Origin: Cytauxzoon felis
Lineage: Eukaryota > Apicomplexa > Aconoidasida > Piroplasmida > Theileriidae
Direction of reading: 5' to 3'
DNA: 42,847 bases
Assembly: GCA_020283715.1 (NCBI GenBank)
Contig: JAIQCW010000091.1
Location: 1 to 42,847 of the forward strand
This document shows, piece after piece, positions 1 through 9,782 of the stretch. Numbering within the stretch: the stretch's first letter is position 1; each line of letters begins with the position of its first letter. The notes under the pieces are model-generated. The model saw only the letters and a list, made by a program, of their open reading frames with translations. It ran no database searches and was not told where the DNA came from. The translations under genes were made by a program, and so were the position numbers.

Positions 1-42
<42 letters not shown>
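1..42. repeat. (AT)n microsatellite
   Basis: The window opens with an uninterrupted AT dinucleotide run of about 42 bases, and its left end is cut by the window. It is simple-sequence DNA with no coding content. The following stretch to 433 holds no ORF I can support and is the presumed promoter and 5' UTR of the SNARE gene. Confidence 0.95.
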
Positions 43-44
<2 letters not shown>

Positions 45-433
45 CAAGTGTTTCCATTTCTTATCAGTGGTAGCCGTTAATTATGGTAAATTTAGTGTTT
101 ATGATTTAAAATTATAGCAAAATGCTTATGGATTCTCACACATTTGTATCCTATTGGAATGTAGTTGGATTTGCTTACCCCCATCCATTGATTCCACATG
201 GGAAATATTCTATAATCTTGGAATCTTTCGTTTTATACGTTATATCATATTTAAACTTCACTTATTTATTTGTATAGTTATGTCTTATTATATTGAGATT
301 TTACACTGGAAGATTCCGTGATTTACATATATTAGCGGTATAACCTAACATTATTAAACATATATACAACTCTTCATAAGAATACACTTTGTAGTGTAAG
401 TAACTAAATTATTCATTCTCATTAATTAAAACG

Positions 434-1600
434 ATGTCGTTTGATAAAGAATCTTCATGGCACTTGGATTTGGACGACCCTACTCTGGATGATGATAACA
501 ACTATTCTCCATTGTCTGGTAGTACTCCTTCCACCGTAGACGAATCTTCTAATGAAGAATATAGACCATTATTACATAAAAGCGTTATTTTGAACGTTTG
601 TTTTTTAAAATTGTGGCAACAATAATTTAGGAAAAGTTAAATATGCAAGCTTATTTACATGATATATCAAAGCTGAACAATGATATCGAGGAATTCTCCA
701 AGATCATTCAAACACTTGCATTATTCAAATATTATATAAGAAATCGTAAAAATAACACCAATATAAATGGTTCTTATTTATATCTATTTTATATATTTCT
801 ATAGAATTGAACAAACGATTTAACACAATTTCTTCTAGCTGTAGTGTAAAGATAAGAATTATACAAGAACAATTAGCTAGGCTTAATCATGATAATCATT
901 ATATTATGGTACATAGTGAGCAATTTCAATTTACACATTCTGATCTAAGAGAAAGATTCAACATGCAAGATTCTTCTGTCAAGAAATTAAAAATATTACT
1001 TGATACATATCATTCCGTAATTAAGGAGTATACTAGTATTGCTAAGAAAATATTCCAGAGCAATGAAACGGTATGTTATTTTTTATAAATATTCTTCCTC
1101 CTTATAAATGCCATGATGATTATATTAGCGATTTTACTCTTTCTAACGTTTTCTTATTTAGAATAGTTCAATATTGGATGAGATTAATACAAAGGCCGAA
1201 GATATAATGATCTTGGAGAAGAGTAAGCTATTTATCCATATTTTTAATATTAAATATTAGATGCCAAAGATTTAAGTGATTTATTTTCTAAATTAAATAA
1301 CATTATTAAAAAACGCGGTGATAATATAAGTAATCTAGAACATCAAATAATGTTATCAGCGGAACAAATTGGTATGTTTTAGTTATCTTTATTGATATTT
1401 CGATTTAGAAAAGGGGCGAGATGATATGGCTGTTGCACTAAAAGAAAAAAGCAGTATACAGGTATATGATTTTATGTATAATATATAAGCCATTTTAGAG
1501 TTTGTATTGGATGTGTATGGTAATAGCGTTAGGAACGTGCTTTTTTATGATACCTTCACAATTACGTTCATTAGTATTTGGAAATGGAAATTTAAATTAA
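434..1600 (+). CDS. Qa-SNARE (syntaxin 7/Pep12-like), zero-layer Arg
   Basis: Tail-anchored syntaxin, expected to drive membrane fusion in the endosomal or secretory system. I read seven exons: 434-595, 631-769, 805-1070, 1162-1222, 1261-1371, 1409-1461 and 1499-1600, giving 297 aa in one frame. The N-terminal half is acidic, then helical (Habc-like). Residues about 199-255 align without a gap to the syntaxin 7 SNARE motif (ILEKNAKDLSDLF, then RGDNISNLE). One hydrophobic segment (WMCMVIALGTCFFMIP) closes the protein as a C-terminal anchor. At the central ionic layer the conserved Gln is Arg228 (codon cgc, 1314-1316). The family call is firm; the syntaxin 7/Pep12 subtype is inferred from the overall pattern. 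The start is the first ATG of the open frame. Confidence 0.85.
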
Positions 1601-1691
1601 TTTATAATATCTTTTGATAACCTATTGTATATTTTATGTATTGGTGGGGATTCCCATCGCGTTATACCATTCTTTTATTCCATATATACAT

Positions 1692-3386
1692 ATGTCTAAG
1701 CTAGAAATATCCTATACACATTTACTCAACTGGGTAGTTGCCAGGGGGGATTTGCCACAAGATTACGCTATTAAATTACTAAGTAATATATATGAATTTT
1801 TAATTGTATATTACTTTATAGATTTGGAAGAGTATTGCAAGGTTTATTTTATCAACAATGACTGTCTTCCTTCATCTATTAAAATTTTGTTCGTCAATAA
1901 GCAGCATGAATATATTGAATGGTATGATGAGCTTACAAATATATTCAATATCTTGAAAGAGGTAAATAGCTTTAAGAATATCGCAATATATTAGAATGAT
2001 GAATTAAACAAATTGAATTTTATTGGACAATATCAATATGAACCATTATATAACGCTAACAAGCTTATAATGAACTTTGATCGTTATAATTTACACATCG
2101 CCTCCTATTATCAACTCCTTTATAAATATGTTAATTATTATATACCATATTTAAGAAAATCTATACAAAATATTAATCACGAGGTATTTTGGTAAAGTTT
2201 ATGTCTATTTATTATTAGATTATGGATTGTAAAGACAGAGAAGCCGATTCCACTAAGAAACTAAAGAGAATGTCGACAGAACTAGAAAACAAGTTAACGA
2301 AATATAATCTAAAATTATCGGACTATCCGTTTAATGAGGGAGTTCAACTTTCTTTATACAATAGTGTCCAAGAGCAACTTTTGCTTAATGCCATTTGTTA
2401 CACGAAAGATACTTATAATCGCAGTTTTCTGATAATTCAATCTCTATATCCAAGGTTACAGCAAATATTGTTATCATTTATCAATTACCAAAAGATGCAC
2501 AATATGTATTCAATTGATAATTCATTGCGTTATATTAGACATGCTTCAAAACATTCATTAAATGATTTTTCATTAGCATCCAAATTAAATAGTAATATCT
2601 GCAGTAGTTTGTATTATGGTACGTATATTTAATTATTTTATTTATATAAAATAGATTCTCGTGATATTATTGGATATAAATACACATCTACTGATCCGTA
2701 TACTGACGAACATAATACGAATGAAGATATACTAATTTATAACGGTATAATACAGCTGGATAAGAATGAATATGATATATTGTTTAATACTTTTCTGGGT
2801 AATCCCATTTGCCGTAATTTATTACTGAGCGACATAAATGAAATTTCAATATTCGTAAGAGTACGTCTCCATCAATTAAAATCATCTTTTGCACATGACG
2901 TCCTCGTTAATAACAATCAGGACGATGTTTTTAATGTAAATGAGGAATTGGTTAGTATATTCGCATAGTTTTAATATTTTTAGTACAAGGAAATTGAATT
3001 AAAATTGGATGAATTATTTCGATTATTATCCGGTAATGAGACAATTAAAGTACAATCATTTCTAAAAAATCGTAATAAATTGACAGAGTTTGTTATTATT
3101 AATAGTTAAATTTATTGTATAGAACTGTAAAAGATGAAATTAAACTATGGAGTTGCTGTTGTAATGAAACAATAGAGCAATCCTCGTTGAAACACCAAAT
3201 TAAAACAAAGGAAACAAACGTTCGTTTAGCATTATTCAAACGATAATATTTTAGTTGGATAAGTTGAAAGAAGAGTTTGATACTGTCAGAAAGAACATTC
3301 ATAGCATCAAACGTAAACTCCAGTCCAGGGTATCAGAAATAACTAAAACAGACGTCACCATATTCGGTGAAATAGATAACATATAA
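1692..3386 (+). CDS. CDK5RAP3/C53 homologue (UFMylation-linked ER-phagy factor)
   Basis: Seven exons (1692-1961, 1995-2183, 2219-2618, 2655-2950, 2984-3087, 3123-3219, 3255-3386) encode 495 aa. Family landmarks in order: an N-terminal SYTHLLNWVVARG resembling the 'TKLLDWLVDR' signature of CDK5RAP3, then NYYIPYLRKSI matching the 'NYEIPxxKKQ' segment, then a helical region, then NPICRNLLLSDINEISIFV matching 'NPxTRNQxxDELxELExFL', and a coiled-coil tail. In animals and plants C53 works with UFL1 and DDRGK1 at the ER and binds UFM1 and ATG8 through Trp-containing motifs in a central disordered linker. Here that linker is short and has no Trp. An in-frame TTG-started extension upstream is ignored because the first ATG gives the family N-terminus. 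Confidence 0.85.
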
Positions 3387-3415
3387 CAATATAATTTAAT
3401 CAGAATAATTAGTGG

Positions 3416-3877
3416 TTAGACTTTGATTAATTGCTTTCTGTGCTTCCTCGCGACCATTAGTTTAAATCTTTGAAAGTCGTTCAAACCACGTCTTTTTTCT
3501 GCAAGTTCCAGTTTTTTACCTAAAACTGTATTCTTAAATGAGGATAAAGGGTCTTGTGATTTTACAGCTTTATTCAGTGTTCCGGTCTTAGCGCCTCTTT
3601 GAATGTCAATCTTTATGTCGGTGAGTTTCAACCATGTCTTCGGAAGTTGGTGCCTTTCAACACTGAATAATATTAATAATAGTTTAAACATGTGAGCTTA
3701 CCCGGTGACCTCACCTCCATCGACCAAAATTCTTGAAGCATTAATTACATCTACGATAAAACAAAGCTATGGTATTGATGAATAATAATAACTAAAAATT
3801 TTTACCTTCCCTGCATTTGGTCCGTACGTAATCAAACACAAACGTCCTGGTTCAACAAATTTCTTAAATAATGGCAT
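3416..3877 (-). CDS. RPL14: 60S ribosomal protein eL14
   Basis: Cytosolic large-subunit protein. Three exons on the minus strand (3877-3806, 3766-3702, 3662-3416) give 127 aa. The start [15 protein letters not shown], the GPNAGK turn, [10 protein letters not shown] and the basic C-terminal segment [19 protein letters not shown] are eL14 hallmarks. The first acceptor was chosen so that the exon opens with [10 protein letters not shown], matching the family. It faces the C53 gene tail to tail, with 29 bases between the stops. The size is usual for protist eL14. Confidence 0.95.
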
Positions 3878-4394
3878 TTTGGTTTTTATTTATAGAAGCC
3901 AAATCTAAAATTTGTATGTTAATAATAATAATATGTATAAATCATGTAATACTATACAAGATAGAAATGGAAATGATATAAATTAATTATAATTCAATAT
4001 TATAAAAGAACAATTAATAAAATCACAATATTGAGGTATATTATATTCAACTTTTCCGTGGGGATGCCAGGTCAGGGTAATGAAAAGATGAGGAATGATC
4101 GCAATAAATAATATTATCTTCATATAAAATGTTTATTAATTATGATAACAATTAACCATTAGTTGTGGATTCCTATTTCAGTAATGTGATTCGTATCTTC
4201 CCATATCAATTTAATGGTATCCATTTAATCATCTCTAGGAATGTTTGGTGTCATAGCATATCACATAAGCTATCATATTACTAATATTTGTTTTATAACT
4301 ACTTATATGTCATACCTTTGAATATTCTTGTTAACTATAATTTTAGATATTATTTTATTGTGTTAAATATGAGACCTTTTAAATTATTTTAATT
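3878..4394. other. Intergenic region between divergent eL14 and SF-assemblin genes
   Basis: About 517 bases with no supportable ORF. It should contain both promoters. It is strongly AT-rich except for a GC-richer island at about 4053-4113, discussed under findings; no known RNA family could be assigned to it. Confidence 0.6.
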
Positions 4395-5408
4395 ATGGAT
4401 AATACTCTTATTAAAAATGTTACATCTTCGCTTTCCCACGAAGGTGATTTCAATAAGCCCTTTATAACGTCTATACACGATAAATTGAACGAGTTCGAAA
4501 CTAGTATAGTAAACGAAAGGGTCAAACAGAAACAGTGTGAAGATAGTAGATTTAATGTATGTATTAGTAACAATTTTATATTTGATTGAATTTATTTAGA
4601 ATATCAACGAATCGCTGTCAAAATTAAATGCGCAGCTAAGGGCGGAGTCCCAGGATCGGTTGAACTCCCGTGAAACTCTCAAAATCCTTACAGAAAAAGC
4701 CGCGAATGATATGTTGAATAATGTACAATGTAAATTAACTAACAGAGTCAATTCTCTTGCGGTTTGTTTTTAAATTTTGTTTCAATGATTATAAAGGAAA
4801 AGCTCGATGCATTGATAAACAGGTGTGTAGACCTTGAATCTTCAGTCAGCGATATGGACAATAAAGTACATTCATCGGTTAGATATTATGCTCTATTCTT
4901 TATATTTCCATAATATAGTTTGAAATTGATCTAATCCGAAATGATCTAAACGACTTAAATCGCAACGTGAACAATGATATTGCACTAAAGTTAGACAAAG
5001 ACGCATCACTTGTAGATAAATTATCTTATATAGACTACTCAATTCAATCTAAAGTTAGTTTATATCGATCCTTCTATTTAACCACTTAGATAAATGATGG
5101 GATATTACTGGGTACAGACGGTTTAAAAGATATTAGTAATGAAATTTTGCAATTAAAAAAGTTTGTAATATCGACTAAAATAACATCTATATCTTAGAAT
5201 GATAAATAGTGAAAATGATTTGTTCCACTGTCAAGTGATAGACGAACTCGAAAATATAAAGCAGGCGTTGGATTTAACAACAAAGGCCAGAAAAGAATCA
5301 GATGATAGTATAGTAGAGGTTCTTTTAATTAATTATAATATTTTGATGCTTTAGGCTATAGACCAAATGATGTCGATATTACCCAAGACAGATAATAACA
5401 AATCATAA
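4395..5408 (+). CDS. SF-assemblin-family coiled-coil protein
   Basis: Seven exons (4395-4556, 4600-4761, 4797-4877, 4919-5053, 5090-5160, 5198-5318, 5355-5408) encode 261 aa, almost entirely helical and charged. The N-terminal part (IHDKLNEFETSIVNERVKQK, then INESLSKLNAQLRAE) has the spacing of striated-fibre assemblin and beta-giardin proteins: a short head, then a long segmented coiled coil. In Toxoplasma SFA fibres tether the centrosome to the daughter apical complex, so a cell-division or cytoskeletal role is inferred here. No membrane segment or signal peptide is seen. The third exon uses an AAG acceptor. The stop lies one base from the opposing succinyl-CoA ligase stop. It could be another coiled-coil family, but the head and size fit SFA. 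Confidence 0.7.
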
Positions 5409-5409
5409 A

Positions 5410-6714
5410 TCATGAGCGCTTAGCAAGGTCAACCGCCAATTTAGCGGCTGAATCAAAATCTGCACAGAATAAATGTGGAATGTTTGATTCATTTAATAAT
5501 TTCTTAGCGATGTCCGCTCTTGTACCTTGTAATCTAATAACAACAGGCAATTGTCTTTCAAGATGTTTACTCGCTTCAATAAACGACAACGCAAATTTAT
5601 CACAATGAACTATACCGCCAACAATATTTACAAATAGAACTTTTGCCTTTTCATCTGAATTCACGATGTACAACGCTTTTGATAACATGTCACTGGTTGA
5701 GCTCCCACCAACATCCAAAAAATTTGCAGGAGAACCCCCGTGATGATTAATTAAATCGAGTGTAACCATCGCAAGTCCGGCTCCATTGACAATACAAGCA
5801 ACATTCCCATCTAGTGAAATATAATTGAGACCTACCTTATTCGCTTCAGCTTCCTCGCGCGTTGCCGGCTCCACAACATCTTTGAATATTTTTTCTTGTC
5901 TGTATTTAGCATTATCGTCAATATTAAATTTAGAATCACATGCTAATAATTTTTTATCATTGCTCTCTGCCAATGGGTTTATTTCTAATAACAATGCATC
6001 TGTTGAAATAAAAACATTATACAACTTTAAGACCATATCCTCTACTTCATTATCAATGTCGCTAGAGAATTCTAAATGTTTAGCAACTTTTTTTATATCA
6101 TCAGTGGTAATACCCTTAAGAGGAGATATAGGATGTTTTAATACTGCGTTCGGATCATTTTCAGATATTTCTTCTACATTGCCACCGCCATGTCTTGTAG
6201 CTATAATCATGATACCCCCTGATTGACGATCTAGCATAAATGCTAAATATCTCTCATTTACCAAATCAAGTTTTTCAGCAACAAGTACTTCATTACAAAG
6301 AAGCCCTTTGCCTGCAGTTTGTTTTGTTTTAAGGGTATTTCCTATCATCGCTTTCGCGCATTCCATGGCTTCTCTGGAGGAACTAACAACTTCAACTCCA
6401 CTGATATTAGTATTAGAAAAGGTACCTTTTCCTCTTCCACCAGCTAATACCTGAGCTTTGACCATCAACTTTTTGCATCTAGCTGCGTTTAATATTTCGC
6501 GTGACGCAGATTCAGCTTCTATATGAGTACGAGCCAGCATATACATGGGAACATTTACGTTATGTGATTTTAAAATATTCATACCATTATATTCTGTAAC
6601 GTTTAGATACCTTTTAGTATTATGGAATAGACTTGTGCCGACATCGTGTAAGGATGTATAATTATGACTCGCCAAATTAGAAAACTTAAGGGAAATTTTC
6701 AACAAATTGGTCAT
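5410..6714 (-). CDS. Succinyl-CoA ligase beta subunit (mitochondrial)
   Basis: Single exon, 434 aa. With the alpha subunit it makes succinate and a nucleoside triphosphate from succinyl-CoA in the TCA cycle. The first 40 residues are basic and hydroxylated, as in a mitochondrial presequence. After that come an ATP-grasp domain (KAQVLAGGRGKG, then LLLEINPLAES and DSKFNIDDNAKYR) and the C-terminal CoA-ligase domain (NYISLDGNVACIVNGAGLAM, PANFLDVGGSS, VNIVGGIVHCD, PVVIRLQGTR). The usual 'GGG' in the last domain reads GGSS. ADP- versus GDP-forming specificity cannot be settled by eye. The stop is one base from that of the SF-assemblin gene. A 133-residue antisense ORF inside it is a shadow. Confidence 0.95.
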   Translation of the reverse strand: MTNLLKISLKFSNLASHNYTSLHDVGTSLFHNTKRYLNVTEYNGMNILKSHNVNVPMYMLARTHIEAESASREILNAARCKKLMVKAQVLAGGRGKGTFSNTNISGVEVVSSSREAMECAKAMIGNTLKTKQTAGKGLLCNEVLVAEKLDLVNERYLAFMLDRQSGGIMIIATRHGGGNVEEISENDPNAVLKHPISPLKGITTDDIKKVAKHLEFSSDIDNEVEDMVLKLYNVFISTDALLLEINPLAESNDKKLLACDSKFNIDDNAKYRQEKIFKDVVEPATREEAEANKVGLNYISLDGNVACIVNGAGLAMVTLDLINHHGGSPANFLDVGGSSTSDMLSKALYIVNSDEKAKVLFVNIVGGIVHCDKFALSFIEASKHLERQLPVVIRLQGTRADIAKKLLNESNIPHLFCADFDSAAKLAVDLAKRS

Positions 6715-6854
6715 CTTGAATGGTATAAATAATAAAGGAGGTTGGAGTCAGAATTTTTAATATTGTTACACAAAATCCCCATGGAATATACAAATGCAAA
6801 AACTTAGTACAATGTAAAAGTGTTGTTAAATTAGAATTTATTTTATGCGATAAG

Positions 6855-8580
6855 TTAATGATAAAAATGACCGTTTTTGTTGTGTTTTGGTAAATCGTGG
6901 CCCTTATATACATATTTACAGTTAGGAACCTGTAGTAGACCATGAACAATTGAGGTTGGTAACATTCCATTAGGTTGGATATGCTTATATTCGCCACAAT
7001 ATTGATGACGGTTATTTGTCAAAAAATTGGAGTAGTTGCCCTGATTTGATACCCTTAATTCGTTCAATGGTTTTAACCTTGTCAAATGTCTCTTTAAAAC
7101 ATCACCATTTAAGTTCACGGTAGACGATAAGTTATTTTTAAATTTGTTTATATCGTACAATTGTTTATTTCTTATATTTTTGTTGTTATATACATGTGCG
7201 TTGACCACGTTATTATCGGTAAAACTTCTGTCAATATTACTAGTATCACTAGGTTTTTCAAATAAATTTGTAATCCTAACCGTGTTATTACGATATGCAG
7301 TTGTAGAACCATTACTAAAATCCGTAGTTGTTGAGATATTTGAACCCTTTTCTACATTCATCTTACTGTCTGATGTGTTGTCGTTAGGACGACCTTTCAC
7401 AGAACCTGATGAACTGAAGCGGTCTATATTTATATTACTACCGTTATCCGTATTATTGTCATCACCTATAGTAATATAATAAATAATAAATAATAATTTA
7501 CCGTTAGGAGGTTCGTCATCATTACGATAATTATCTTGATGTTTAGAATCCTCAATAAATTTATAAATCAATTTTCTATAATTTACTAGATCGTATTTAA
7601 TATTATCACAAATAGGAATAGATATTGCTTTATATAATATGGGGAGAGAGTTTTTTTGACTTGTGGAATGATGAAATATATGGATGATTCAGAGCATCAA
7701 CAGTGGAAATACGTTTTTTGGGATTAAATTGTAGTAATTTACCAAGCAAATCTAATGCATCCGGTGGTGATGATGGAAAATATTCGTTTATGTTTTTTTT
7801 AGGAACATTATTTATAGAATAAATCATCATCTTAGCGAAAGGCGATTCCAATGAATCCATATCTTCGGTAGATGGCATACCAGTAAATGAAATTACTTTT
7901 GATAATTGATTAATTGTAGAAGATCCCGGAAATAAGGGTTTATTTATAAGCATTTCGGCAAAGATGCAACCAACTGCCCACATGTCTACACCTTTAGTAT
8001 ATTTGGTACTACCAACCAGTATTTCCGGGGCTCTATACCACCTTGTAGCTACATAATCAGTCATAACGGGTGCAGAGTTGGTCTCCTCATCGAAAGCAAC
8101 ACTTCTAGCTAACCCGAAATCAGCTAATTTTATAGAACATTTAGAGTTTAACAGTATATTTGATGGCTTGAGGTCACGATGCAGTAACTCACCCGAATGA
8201 ATATAGTGTATAGCCTTTATTATTTGATGTAAAATATATCTTTTATGAATTGGTTCCAAAATATTAGACCGTATTACAGCGTGTAGATCTGTTTCTACGT
8301 ATTCAAAAATCAAATATATATCGCGATTGTTGTCAGCAGGAAATACACATTTAAGTTCAACAATATTATTACACTTCTTTAGTGATTGCAAAAACATAAT
8401 CTCTCTGTATGTTCTTTGAGCATCCGTAGAATTTCTGAATGCGTCAAAAATCTTCTTTAAAGCAACAGTCTCATTTGTTTTCAGATCAAGAGCCTTCCAC
8501 ACTATTCCATAAGCACCTTTACCTAATTTTTGAATAATTTTATACTTTTGAAGGATGTGATCATCAATATGGTCGCTCAT
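6855..8580 (-). CDS. ERK7/MAPK15-like protein kinase, frame interrupted at an A7 run
   Basis: The first open frame (8580-7630) encodes a complete kinase domain: LGKGAYGIVWKA, the VALKK lysine, HRDLKPSN, DFGLARS, a T-D-Y activation loop (VMTDYVATRWYRAPE) and WAVGCIFAEM. The 'KKIFDAFRNSTDAQRT' segment is typical of MAPK15/ERK7. That frame stops at 7630, but the next frame continues without a stop through a post-kinase segment resembling MAPK15 (IPICDNIKYDLVNYRKLIYK). It then runs through a 36-nt intron (7501-7466) into an Asn-rich tail ending at 6855. Dropping one A from the seven at 7651-7657 joins the two in frame. A 92-nt intron is an alternative. ERK7 kinases act at the apical or ciliary complex in other protists; that role is inferred here. 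The tail frame has no ATG of its own. Confidence 0.8.
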
Positions 8581-9782
8581 CCTTGAATTAAAAATATAAA
8601 TAAGGGGTGAATGATGAATAAGTATAATGATTATGGAAAAGTATGTATCAAAACAAAAGAATAATTTATAAATAATTATTGTTAAAAGTAGAAATCTGTA
8701 GATATTCCTAATTAATTGAAATTAAAAGGAAAATAGCAAGGTTAAACTTACAAATAAAATGTAAACATACACAAAAGGAATCAACATCTATTTAACAGCA
8801 TATTATCGACCATTATTAAAGTTAAAACCAATTATAAATCTTACCTTCCAATGCCTAAAGAATAGACTGATTTGGTTAAAATCCTAATGTGATAGTATTT
8901 TTAACCTTCCTGTCGTTTTGATTCCATAAAGGGGTTGTGTATTATCGAATATATCAATAGGCGTAGAGGTGCGCATTGAAATGATGAGAATTAAATTTAT
9001 TTAAAAGGCAAAAAAATGCTTTAATGCATGCATATGCCAAGTTTACGATGTTATAGAAAGTACATTAATGAAACAATAATGTACTGTTGGTGATACAGTA
9101 ATGATCTGTACCTAGGCTTTCACGTTACTGCTAGAAAGTAATCGCTGAATAATTATGTAACAAAGAGTTAAAATAATATTTAAATTAATATAGATAAGAT
9201 GTTTTTAAATAATGGTGTTATTTCGTGTTCAACGAAGAGATAGTGAAATTTATAATACATCGTACCTGCCTTATATGTGGTTCAAATTGAGTAGTTATGT
9301 TTCAAATTTAATTTATACGTATGTCAAGCTAAATTATCTCCACATTTGTTTTCTAGCTTATAATTTTGGGATTTTTAATGATTGTGACCTCAAATACACA
9401 CTGATTCTAAAAAATATCTCCAGTGTTTAATGAGATTTATTAGTGTCTCAACAATTGTTATTTATTTGTTATAACTATAATATTATTTGATAGAATCCTA
9501 TACATTATCCTTGCTTTCAATAATTATGTTTTGGCACCCATGTGCATTTTAATGAAGTTTGTCTATTCCTCCATTATTTTTTGTCTAATTGTTCATATTT
9601 ATCGTTTCGCCCATTCTTTTTGCATATATCCATATTAATACATGCCGATGTTTAATTCTCGTCAATTGGCTTCTATGGTATTAATAAATAGTCAAATATA
9701 GGAATCGTTCTTATTTCTTTAATAGTACTTCCAGACATTTTGTGTTTCTTCCATGAAGACTATAATATGATTGTATCTTAAA
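8581..9782. other. Long intergenic region (1.2 kb) between ERK7-like and GPI-type genes
   Basis: No ORF here could be tied to a family. It must hold the divergent promoters of both neighbours. One ATG-started ORF of 72 codons (9212-9430, +) and a 28-codon hydrophobic ORF at 9552 were examined and not accepted. A perfect 9-bp hairpin and a second inverted pair lie at about 9059-9131 and may mark a structured RNA. Confidence 0.5.
9059..9085. repeat. 9-bp perfect inverted repeat (hairpin)
   Basis: AGTACATTA at 9059-9067 and its reverse complement TAATGTACT at 9077-9085 are separated by nine bases. A second pair, CAGTAA / TTACTG, follows within the next 50 bases. Seen directly in non-coding sequence; the function is unknown. 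Confidence 0.6.

Noticed and set aside
5825..6226. 133-residue ORF antisense to succinyl-CoA ligase
   Set aside because: Shadow of a well-conserved gene on the other strand; no family features.
7144..7479. 111-residue ORF antisense to the ERK7-like tail
   Set aside because: Opposite an Asn-rich low-complexity coding region; the hydrophobic content is a by-product of that composition.
6855..7571. The Asn-rich ORF as a separate gene downstream of the kinase
   Set aside because: It has no ATG near its start, and its first residues continue the MAPK15 post-kinase segment, so it is treated as the tail of the same gene.
9212..9430. 72-residue ORF (+) in the 1.2 kb intergenic region
   Set aside because: Starts with ATG but has no recognisable family, no clear splice partners and an amino-acid make-up expected from AT-rich DNA. 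It cannot be supported without RNA.
9552..9640. 28-residue hydrophobic ORF resembling a signal peptide, upstream of the GPI-type gene
   Set aside because: It ends in a stop without a usable donor site in frame, while the 9783 exon joins cleanly to the long ORF and supplies its own signal peptide.
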